Positions 1 to 5,721 of a DNA stretch of 9,616 nt are shown piece by piece. The DNA comes from CAZADA01 sp964524065 (GTDB lineage: Bacteria > Pseudomonadota > Alphaproteobacteria > Caulobacterales > Maricaulaceae), in contig CAZGCB010000100.1 of assembly GCA_964524065.1 (NCBI GenBank), positions 1 through 9,616 of the forward strand, written 5' to 3'. Numbering within the stretch: position 1 is the first letter of the stretch; every line of letters begins with the position of its first letter. Below the pieces are notes generated by a model, which worked only from the letters and a program-made list of their open reading frames with translations, had not been told where the DNA came from and did not search any database. The position numbers were made by a program, and so were the translations under genes.

Positions 1-1287
1 ATCGTCATCCTGGTCGTGGCGGCCGATGACGGCGTCATGCCGCAAACGGCTGAGGCTATCAGCCATGCCAAAGCGGCCGGCGTGCCGATCATCGTGGCGG
101 TGAACAAAATCGATAAGCCCGACTCCAAGCCGGAAAAAGTGCTGCAGGAGCTGCTGCAGTATGAGCTTGTGGTGGAGGCCATGGGCGGCGACGTGCAAGC
201 GGTGGAAGTCTCCGCCCTGCAAAAAACCGGGCTCGACACCCTGACCGAGGCCATCTCGCTGCAAGCCGAATTGCTCGAGCTGCGGGCCAATGCCGATCGC
301 GCCGCTGATGGCGTCGTGGTGGAGTCCAAGCTCGACAAAGGCCGCGGCGCCGTCGCCACCGTGCTGGTGAAGCGTGGCAAGCTGAAGCGTGGCGACATCG
401 TCGTCGGCGGCTTGGGGTGGGGCAAGGTGCGCGCCGTGCTGAATGAGCGCGGCCAGCAGCTGTCCGAAGCCGGGCCCGCCACGCCGGTGGAAATCCTCGG
501 CCTGTCCGAGCCGCCCGAACCGGGCGAGCCCTTCGCCGTGGTGGACAGCGAAGCGCGCGCCCGCGAATTGGTGGAATACCGCCAGCGTCTCAAGCGCGAA
601 AAGTCCACCGCAGCGCCCAGTGCGGCCGCCTCGCTCGAGCAAATGATGGCCAAGCTCAAGGACAAGGAAGTCCAAGAGATGGCCGTGGTTGTGAAGGCGG
701 ACGTCCAAGGCTCCGCTGAGGCCATCACCCAAGCGCTGGAAAAAATCGGCAACGATGAAGTCCGCGCCCGGGTGATCCACCAGGCTGTGGGCGGCATCAA
801 CGAGTCCGACGTGCTGCTGGCGCAATCCACCGGCTCGCCGCTTCTGGCCTTCAATGTGCGCGCCAATAAGCAGGCCCGCGATCTGGCCGAAAAAGAGGGC
901 GTGGAGATCCGGTATTACTCGGTGATCTATGACCTGATTGACGAGATCAAATCCGCGCTGGAAGGCATGCTGGCGCCGGAGAAGAAAGAGACCTTCATCG
1001 GCTACGCCGAAATCCTGCAGGTCTTCCACATCTCCAAAGTGGGCAAGGTCGCCGGCTGCAAGATCACCGAAGGCGTGGTCAAGCGCGGCTGCGGCGTGCG
1101 CCTTCTGCGCGACAATGTCGTGATCCACGAAGGCAAGCTGTCTACGCTCAAGCGCTTCAAGGACGAAGTGCCGGAGGTGAAAGTCGGCCAAGAATGCGGC
1201 ATGGCGTTCGAGAAATACCAGGACCTGCAAGAAGGCGATCAGATCGAATGCTTTGAGGTCACCTTGGTGGATCGCACGCTGGGTTAG
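1..1287 (+). CDS. infB: Translation initiation factor IF-2, C-terminal half (5' end outside window)
   Basis: Partial gene, 428 codons plus TAG. IF-2 is the GTPase that places initiator fMet-tRNA on the 30S subunit and promotes 50S joining in the cytoplasm. The frame is open from base 1. The first residues (IVILVVAADDGVMPQT) are the G-domain stretch just after the DTPGH switch II motif, which lies off the window. The G4 motif NKID is at 103-114 and the G5-like VSAL follows at about residues 69-72. After it come the beta-barrel domain II (about residues 95-185), a charged linker, domain III (about 205-315, opening with VVKADVQGS) and the fMet-tRNA-binding C2 domain, ending in EVTLVDRTLG. It is full length to the expected C-terminus, with no frameshift. 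Normally rbfA follows directly; here it lies 1.3 kb away behind two unrelated genes. Confidence 0.99.
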   Translation: MVILVVAADDGVMPQTAEAISHAKAAGVPIIVAVNKIDKPDSKPEKVLQELLQYELVVEAMGGDVQAVEVSALQKTGLDTLTEAISLQAELLELRANADRAADGVVVESKLDKGRGAVATVLVKRGKLKRGDIVVGGLGWGKVRAVLNERGQQLSEAGPATPVEILGLSEPPEPGEPFAVVDSEARARELVEYRQRLKREKSTAAPSAAASLEQMMAKLKDKEVQEMAVVVKADVQGSAEAITQALEKIGNDEVRARVIHQAVGGINESDVLLAQSTGSPLLAFNVRANKQARDLAEKEGVEIRYYSVIYDLIDEIKSALEGMLAPEKKETFIGYAEILQVFHISKVGKVAGCKITEGVVKRGCGVRLLRDNVVIHEGKLSTLKRFKDEVPEVKVGQECGMAFEKYQDLQEGDQIECFEVTLVDRTLG

Positions 1288-1304
1288 GCGAATTAGGGCA
1301 TCGC

Positions 1305-1337
1305 CCCCGCCACAACGCCGCAGCGTTGTCGGCGGGG
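1305..1337 (+). terminator. Strong hairpin just after infB (candidate terminator or 3' end stabiliser)
   Basis: Arms 1305-1318 and 1323-1337 pair over 14 bp with one bulged C (1330) and a 4-nt loop CGCA. It starts 18 nt after the infB stop. No U-tract follows (next bases are CGGGCC), so intrinsic termination is uncertain. A competing 6-bp hairpin, GGGGCG 1334-1339 with CGCCCC 1347-1352, shares bases 1334-1337 with the right arm, so the two cannot form together. Confidence 0.5.
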
Positions 1338-1394
1338 CGGGCCTCACGCCCCAGTCTCCAATCCAGGCCAACTTGGAACACCAGCGAGCGCCGC

Positions 1395-1409
1395 GCCCCA
1401 TCATGGGGC
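1395..1409. repeat. Interrupted palindrome, 7-nt arms, 1-nt centre
   Basis: GCCCCAT at 1395-1401 and its exact reverse complement at 1403-1409. It lies about 60 bp upstream of the 1469 start. It could be a regulator-binding dyad or a short hairpin in the infB 3' region; the sequence does not decide between them. Confidence 0.45.
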
Positions 1410-1468
1410 CAAACTCCCACAGGTGACGCGCGCTGGGTTTCTTAAGCGGCGGCTGCTACACCCCGGCC

Positions 1469-1927
1469 ATGCTCAATGCCACCAGCCTTCTCGCCATCAC
1501 GCTTGCGGTCGTGTCCGGATTGATGGTCACCCTGCAGCCGGCCCTGAACGCCCAACTCGCCCATAAGCTGGGCGCGCCACTGAAGGCCGCCTTTGTGAGC
1601 TTCTCCGCCGGCACTTTGGTGCTGGCGCTGATGCTGGTATTGACGCGCGCAACCCCGCCCAGCGCCCAGCAAATCTCAGCCACACCGTGGTATTTGTGGG
1701 TCGCCGGCGGCAGCCTCGGCGCCTTCTTCGTCACCTCCGCCGCCTGGGCGACGCCGAAAGTGGGCGTGGCGGCCTATCTCAGCGTTTTAGTGGCGGCGCA
1801 GCTGACGGCAGCCCTCACCCTCGACCATCTCGGTGTCCTGGGCCTGGAACAGCGCCTGGCCACGCCGGAACGGGCGCTGGGCGTCGGCTTGCTGCTCGCC
1901 GGCGCCGTGCTAGTGACTCGCGGCTAA
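1469..1927 (+). CDS. DMT-superfamily small membrane protein, YdcZ (DUF606) type
   Basis: A 152-aa integral membrane protein of the inner membrane. Five hydrophobic segments are visible, at about residues 5-27, 37-59, 72-92, 98-118 and 135-150. The sequence patterns VTLQPALNAQLA near the first helix, GGSLGAFFV, and VGVAAYLSVLVAAQLTAAL in helix 4 are typical of the DUF606/YdcZ family. These are half-size members of the drug/metabolite transporter superfamily, with about 150 residues per protein, so this one is full length. Such proteins often act as dimers or paired genes; no partner copy is next to it. The substrate is unknown and cannot be read from the sequence. No Shine-Dalgarno precedes the ATG. 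A box TACACC at 1457-1462 lies 6 nt upstream, which fits a leaderless transcript. Its position between infB and rbfA is unusual. Confidence 0.88.
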   Translation: MLNATSLLAITLAVVSGLMVTLQPALNAQLAHKLGAPLKAAFVSFSAGTLVLALMLVLTRATPPSAQQISATPWYLWVAGGSLGAFFVTSAAWATPKVGVAAYLSVLVAAQLTAALTLDHLGVLGLEQRLATPERALGVGLLLAGAVLVTRG

Positions 1928-1940
1928 GGCCCGCGCCATG

Positions 1941-1953
1941 CTATATTAGAGCA
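1941..1953 (+). promoter_or_regulatory. Candidate -10 box of a leaderless Uma2 transcript
   Basis: TATATT at 1942-1947 is the most AT-rich hexamer in this GC-rich area. It ends 6 nt before the ATG at 1954, so a transcript from it would start at or next to the start codon. No convincing -35 is seen at 16-18 nt spacing. Confidence 0.45.
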
Positions 1954-2538
1954 ATGAGCGCCATAGCCGCCCTTTCTCCGCCACAGGCCGTCCGCTTCAC
2001 CGTCGATGATGTGTTCAAGATGGTCGAGGCCGGCATTCTGCGTCCGGATGAAAAAATCGAGCTGATCCATGGCGAGATCCTGCGCGTGAGCCCCAAGCAT
2101 CATCGTCATGAGGTCGTCAAACGCGAACTCGCCCGCACCCTGGCGCGCGCTTTGCCGAACGATGTCGCCTTGGGCGTTGAGCAAACGCTGTATCTGGACG
2201 ACGCGCTGTTTGTGGAGCCGGACATTCTGCTCCACCCGCGCTCAGCTTCCACCGAGGATGTACGCGGGCCGGATATCATCCTGGCGCTCGAGGTCGCGGA
2301 CACGACATTAAGCTATGACCTCACAGTCAAAGCACCGCTTTACGCCCAGCACGACATCGCCGAACTGTGGGTGGTGGACGCCACGCGCCTGTGCATCCAT
2401 GTGCACCGCGAGCCTGTGAACGGCGCGTATACGGCGGTGACAACCCATGCCGGCGATGAGACGCTGGTCGTCCCAGGCTTTCCCGATATTCTGATCCGAT
2501 TGGCGCACATCGTCGCGCCGGACGGGCTGACGGAATAA
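1954..2538 (+). CDS. Uma2-family PD-(D/E)XK nuclease-fold protein, copy 1
   Basis: A 194-aa cytosolic protein. It has the Uma2 (formerly DUF820) layout: an N-terminal helix and strand with KIELIHGEI (residues 34-42), then HRHEVVKREL, EPDILL (88-93), the strand LALEVADTT carrying Glu113, and DLTVKAPLYA with Lys126 leading into the ELWVVD strand. Asp90, Glu113 and Lys126 match the predicted PD-(D/E)XK metal and catalytic residues, so the fold looks intact. No biological substrate is established for this very widespread family; nuclease activity is inferred from the fold. The frame stays open far upstream through the DMT gene, but homology begins only after the ATG at 1954, so that start is chosen. 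It lacks an SD. It is paralogous to the gene at 3011, sharing DVRGPDI, DLTVKAPLYA and spacing, and sits just upstream of rbfA. Confidence 0.9.
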   Translation: MSAIAALSPPQAVRFTVDDVFKMVEAGILRPDEKIELIHGEILRVSPKHHRHEVVKRELARTLARALPNDVALGVEQTLYLDDALFVEPDILLHPRSASTEDVRGPDIILALEVADTTLSYDLTVKAPLYAQHDIAELWVVDATRLCIHVHREPVNGAYTAVTTHAGDETLVVPGFPDILIRLAHIVAPDGLTE

Positions 2539-2546
2539 AAGCTGGG

Positions 2547-2575
2547 ATGACGTGGCCGCCTGGCGCGCCTACATA
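2547..2575 (+). promoter_or_regulatory. Candidate promoter of rbfA
   Basis: ATGACG at 2547-2552 (5 of 6 to the alphaproteobacterial TTGACG) and TACATA at 2570-2575 are separated by exactly 17 nt. The -10-like box ends 8 nt before the rbfA ATG, so the RNA would have little or no leader. This is the best -35/-10 pair among the leaderless-looking genes here, but the -10 is a weak match. Confidence 0.4.
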
Positions 2576-2583
2576 GCCATGTC

Positions 2584-2985
2584 ATGAGCAAAAGCTTTCA
2601 CTCCGCCAAAGGCCCCAGCCAGCGTCAATTGCGCGCCGGCGAGCTGATCCGCCATGCCCTGACCGACATTCTGGCGCGTGAGGATTTGCGCGATGAGGCG
2701 CTTCTCGGCGTCTCGGTGACCATTGGCGAGGTGCGCCCCTCGCCGGACTTGCGCAACGCGACGGTGTTTTGCGCCCCGCTGGGCGGCGGCGACAAGGCCG
2801 CCCTGGCGGCTGCGCTCAATCGCTGCTCCGCCTTTCTGCGCGGCCGCTTGGGCCGAGAAATCACGCTGAAATTCACGCCGGCATTGAAGTTCGTGCCCGA
2901 TGCCTCCTTTGACGAAGCCTCGCATGTGAACGACCTGCTGGAGCGGCCGGACGTCGTGCGCGATCTGGATCAGGATGTCGACTGA
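2584..2985 (+). CDS. rbfA: Ribosome-binding factor A
   Basis: A 133-aa, single KH-type domain protein. It binds the 30S subunit late in assembly, helps 16S rRNA 5'-end processing and is needed for cold adaptation. The N-terminus carries RQLRAGELIRHALTDIL, the usual first helix; then come VSVTIGEVRPSPDLRNATVF, and the family signature LKFTPALKFVPDASFDEA near residues 97-114, followed by an acidic tail. Length is normal for alphaproteobacteria. An ATG at 2579 opens only a two-codon frame (ATG TCA TGA) overlapping the real start, so 2584 is chosen. No Shine-Dalgarno is present; a TACATA box lies 8 nt upstream. The gene keeps the infB direction but is cut off from it by two genes, and truB does not follow, so it is probably transcribed on its own. 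Confidence 0.97.
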   Translation: MSKSFHSAKGPSQRQLRAGELIRHALTDILAREDLRDEALLGVSVTIGEVRPSPDLRNATVFCAPLGGGDKAALAAALNRCSAFLRGRLGREITLKFTPALKFVPDASFDEASHVNDLLERPDVVRDLDQDVD

Positions 2986-2998
2986 CCCGCCAACGTGG

Positions 2999-3010
2999 TA
3001 GACTCACGGC
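2999..3010 (+). promoter_or_regulatory. Candidate -10 box of the second Uma2 gene
   Basis: TAGACT at 2999-3004 ends 6 nt before the ATG at 3011. This spacing is the same as at the genes starting at 1469 and 1954. There is no SD, and no good -35 (ATGTCG at 2975-2980 is a weak candidate at 18 nt). Confidence 0.35.
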
Positions 3011-3616
3011 ATGGCTCGCACGCACCACACCTTGGCTCAGGCCCGGTCTGAACCGCTGCCGACACGCCGCCGCTGGAGCATTGACGAGGTCGTGCAAATG
3101 ACCCGGGCCGGCATCCTGGTGGACGAAGATCGGGTGGAGCTGATCGGGGGCGAGCTTTATCCGATGGCGCCCAAGGGTAATCGCCATGAGATGATGCAGC
3201 GGCGTCTAACCCGCTTTTTGTCGCGTGTGGTGCGCGATGATGTGGCGGTGTCGGTGGAGCCAAGCTTGTATCTGACGGATGAGTCCGCGCCCGAGCCGGA
3301 CGTGCTGGTGTTCCCCGATCATCTGCCCATCAAGGATGTGCGCGGCCCGGACATTCTGTTGGCCGTTGAAGTGGTGGACAGTTCGCTGGGCCTCGATCTC
3401 ACGGTGAAAGCGCCTCTCTATGCCGAGGCCGGCATCCCGCATTTGTGGGTGATCAGCGTGCGCAGCGATGTGGTGTATCTCTTCAGCCAACCGGATGGCC
3501 CGCAATATGGCGGCTACCGCATGGCGGGCTTTGACGAGCGCCTTGCGCTGCCCTTCAGCCCCGGCATCCACGTGCGCCTGGCGGACTTGATGACCACGTC
3601 CCCGCATCGCGCGTAA
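3011..3616 (+). CDS. Uma2-family PD-(D/E)XK nuclease-fold protein, copy 2
   Basis: A 201-aa cytosolic protein of the Uma2 (DUF820) family. Motifs in order: WSIDEVVQM (22-30), RVELIGGELYPMAP (41-54), GNRHEMMQRRL, EPDVLVFPD (95-103), ILLAVEVVDSS with Glu120, DLTVKAPLYAEAGIPHLWV with Lys133. Asp97, Glu120 and Lys133 are the predicted active-site residues and all are present. It is a diverged paralog of the gene at 1954, with matching motif order and spacing, but has a longer, Arg-rich N-terminus (residues 1-21) that could touch nucleic acid. The N-terminal extension makes the exact start less sure, but no other start has an SD. It lies 25 bp after rbfA and ends 19 bp short of the oppositely oriented tRNA-Gly. 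Its cellular role is unknown. Confidence 0.9.
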   Translation: MARTHHTLAQARSEPLPTRRRWSIDEVVQMTRAGILVDEDRVELIGGELYPMAPKGNRHEMMQRRLTRFLSRVVRDDVAVSVEPSLYLTDESAPEPDVLVFPDHLPIKDVRGPDILLAVEVVDSSLGLDLTVKAPLYAEAGIPHLWVISVRSDVVYLFSQPDGPQYGGYRMAGFDERLALPFSPGIHVRLADLMTTSPHRA

Positions 3617-3628
3617 CAACGCACGCGC
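3609..3628. terminator. Small inverted repeat between convergent Uma2 gene and tRNA
   Basis: GCGCGT 3609-3614 and ACGCGC 3623-3628 are exact complements with an 8-nt loop. They overlap the Uma2 stop codon and lie just past the tRNA 3' end. The dyad could serve transcripts from both sides, but no T-tract follows on either strand, so termination is uncertain. Confidence 0.3.
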
Positions 3629-3635
3629 AACGCAT

Positions 3636-3709
<74 letters not shown>

Positions 3710-3842
3710 CAACGGCCGCCATCGGGGCCGCCAACATCCGCGCGCGCTCATGCTTGCGAAACAGGTTATGGCGATCCTCCCAGGACAGAGCAAGATGCGA
3801 CGGCAAGCGCGCCACACCAGCGCCCCGGCGCACCAACACGCT

Positions 3843-3848
3843 GGAGAG
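3843..3848 (+). promoter_or_regulatory. Shine-Dalgarno that selects the start at 3856
   Basis: GGAGAG at 3843-3848 lies 7 nt before ATG 3856. The other in-frame ATGs (3673 inside the tRNA, 3898, 3952) have no comparable site, so this decides the start. Confidence 0.6.
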
Positions 3849-3855
3849 ACGCCGG

Positions 3856-5712
3856 ATGCGCCTGCTGCGAACACGACACGCGATCGGGCGGTGTGTGATG
3901 GGCGCGCGGGCGCAGCGGGGATACGTGACGGGCCGCGCCGGGCTGCGCTGGATGCGTTGGGTTCAGCTTGCTCTGTTCTCCGGGGCGCTGAGCTTGGCGG
4001 GCCCCGCGCTCAGCGACGAGCGCTTCGCCGTCATTGTGAGCGCCGAGACCTACACCGCCCCCCTCGCACCAGCCCGCGGGGCCGAGGCCGACGGTGATCA
4101 TATCGCCGCCGCCCTGAAACAGGCTGGTTTCACCGTGCGCCGCGTGCCGGAGGCGACGACAGGGGACATCCGCCGCGCGGCGTTTTGGTTGGGCGAGAAC
4201 CTCACCGCGGCCGGCCCGGACGCTTTTGGCGTGGCCTATGTCGCGGCCCATGCGGCGAACGTGTCGGGACGCAGCTATCTGCTCGGCGTCGATGCGCGCT
4301 GGAATGAAGGACTGACGAGCGCGACCCCGCTTGCGGCCACAAGCGGAGCACCCGCAGCGCTGTTCACCGCGGCCGTCGATCGCAGCGGGGCGCGCGGACT
4401 GATCCTCCTTGACGCCAGCGCGCAAGTGCGTTTCAGCGACGCCGCCGACCGGGGGGATTCGCACCAAGCCGGATCAGATCAGGGATTCAATCGCGGGCTG
4501 GCCGCGCTGGAGCCGCCGGAGCGCGGCGTGTTGGTGTTCGACAACCCGCCCGGCCTCGCGGCGCCCGGACGCGCGCCGGGCCCGACGCCCTTCGCCCAAC
4601 ACGCAGCACAGCTTTTTGCCTCCAACGCGACACCGCGGAGCGCGCTGCGCACCTTTCGACGCCATGTACGCCAAGACAGCCTCGGTTGGCGCACGCCCTG
4701 GATTGCGGGGCGTCTGCCCAACGCGCTGCGCCTAAGCCCCGCCCCCGACGCGAACCCGCAGCTACGCGGATCCAGTGAAGGCGCAGCCGGCCCCTTGTCC
4801 ACACGCACCGTGGTGTTGGCCACCACACGCGGAACCACGCCGCACAAGACGCCACGCCCGTCTGATCGTCCCGCCGACGTCCTCGCCTGGGACAGCCTGG
4901 ACGACACGGATGCGGGGCGGCTGATTCTGACAGAAGCATTGACCGACGGGATACGGCTCATGGAGGACGCGGCGCTGTCAGCGCGCGTGGGCGGGCGTGA
5001 TGTGTTGGTGTTCGTGCCTGGCTTCGACCATGATCCACGCAGCGCGGCCCTCGCCGCCGCCCAACTCGCGGGGCGCATCGGCCATGAAGGGCCAACTGCG
5101 GTCTATGCGTGGCCAAGCCTGGGCGAACGCTCCGCCGTGGCCCATCGGCGCGACGCCGCGGCGGCCACAGCCGCCGCGGACGGCCTCGTGCATATGGTGC
5201 GAGCGCTGGACGGCGCCGGCGCACGGGAGGTCAATCTGATCAGCGACGGCCTTGGCGCCCGAACGGCGGTGGATGCTCTGGCGATCCTCGCGGTGAAGGC
5301 GCAGGACGCGGCGGCCGACACCGGGCTGGGCGATCCACAACCGCCTGTCTTCCACGCCATCATCGCAGCGCCCGATTTGGATCGCTCCGGTCGCGCTCGA
5401 AGGTTACGCGCCGCTTTGGACGGCGCCAGCGCCCTGACGCTGATCATCGCTGACGCGGATCCCGATCGGCGACACATCACCCAATGGCGCGCGAACGAGG
5501 CCGAAGCGCTCGCTCTGGCGCTGCCTCCCTTGATCGCCGATGCCCGTGCGGCGGGGGTGGCGATCATCCGCTTGCCGGGCGATGCCCAAGAACCGCTCTT
5601 GGCCACCGACGAGCTGGCGCGCCATCTCGGCACCCTGCTGCATGGCCGGGCGGCTTTGGACGCGCCCTTTCTGCGCCCCGCCGCCGGCGTGCATGGCGCG
5701 CCACAGCCCTAA
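3856..5712 (+). CDS. Exported caspase-like/DUF900 alpha/beta-hydrolase fusion, both catalytic sites apparently lost
   Basis: A protein of about 618 aa. A hydrophobic signal (MRWVQLALFSGALSLAG, residues 33-49) with a likely cut after PALS (53) predicts export. Residues about 55-300 are a caspase-like (peptidase C14) domain: ERFAVIVSAETY, a GF.V strand, YVAAHAAN with His132, SYLLGVDA, LILLDASA, then GLAALE, TPFAQH, FRRHVR and PWIAGRL. Residues about 318-605 resemble DUF900 (COG4782) hydrolases: VVLATTRG, DVLVFVPGF, AVYAWPS, NLISDGLGAR, IIAAPDLD. The caspase Cys is Ser188; the hydrolase His-Gly is Pro388-Gly, the nucleophile-elbow Ser is Gly465, and the terminal His is not found. Asp507 remains. 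The frame is open from inside the tRNA, but 3856 has GGAGAG 7 nt upstream and is chosen. ATG 3952 gives a more compact signal peptide but has no SD. It may act as a periplasmic binding or scaffold protein (inference). Confidence 0.78.
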   Translation: MRLLRTRHAIGRCVMGARAQRGYVTGRAGLRWMRWVQLALFSGALSLAGPALSDERFAVIVSAETYTAPLAPARGAEADGDHIAAALKQAGFTVRRVPEATTGDIRRAAFWLGENLTAAGPDAFGVAYVAAHAANVSGRSYLLGVDARWNEGLTSATPLAATSGAPAALFTAAVDRSGARGLILLDASAQVRFSDAADRGDSHQAGSDQGFNRGLAALEPPERGVLVFDNPPGLAAPGRAPGPTPFAQHAAQLFASNATPRSALRTFRRHVRQDSLGWRTPWIAGRLPNALRLSPAPDANPQLRGSSEGAAGPLSTRTVVLATTRGTTPHKTPRPSDRPADVLAWDSLDDTDAGRLILTEALTDGIRLMEDAALSARVGGRDVLVFVPGFDHDPRSAALAAAQLAGRIGHEGPTAVYAWPSLGERSAVAHRRDAAAATAAADGLVHMVRALDGAGAREVNLISDGLGARTAVDALAILAVKAQDAAADTGLGDPQPPVFHAIIAAPDLDRSGRARRLRAALDGASALTLIIADADPDRRHITQWRANEAEALALALPPLIADARAAGVAIIRLPGDAQEPLLATDELARHLGTLLHGRAALDAPFLRPAAGVHGAPQP

Positions 5713-5721
5713 GGCCCGCGC

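Larger units (their letters stand above)
1288..1468. other. infB to DMT-gene spacer rich in dyads
   Basis: This 181-bp region has no credible ORF. It holds the infB-proximal hairpin pair (1305-1352), a perfect interrupted palindrome of two 7-nt arms around one base (1395-1409, core GCCCCAT/ATGGGGC), and outer arms CCAGCG 1381-1386 with CGCTGG 1431-1436. The outer arms enclose that palindrome and are followed by GTTTCTT, a weak T-rich run. The second structure could be the real end of the infB transcript, or an operator for the next gene. Confidence 0.4.

Noticed and set aside
1687..1953. 89-codon upstream extension of the first Uma2 frame
   Set aside because: It overlaps the well-supported DMT gene in another frame and is Arg/Pro-rich shadow sequence; family similarity starts after 1954.
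1954..3616. Uma2 genes as part of a defence or toxin-antitoxin system
   Set aside because: Neither has an antitoxin-like or helicase partner beside it; their neighbours are housekeeping genes.
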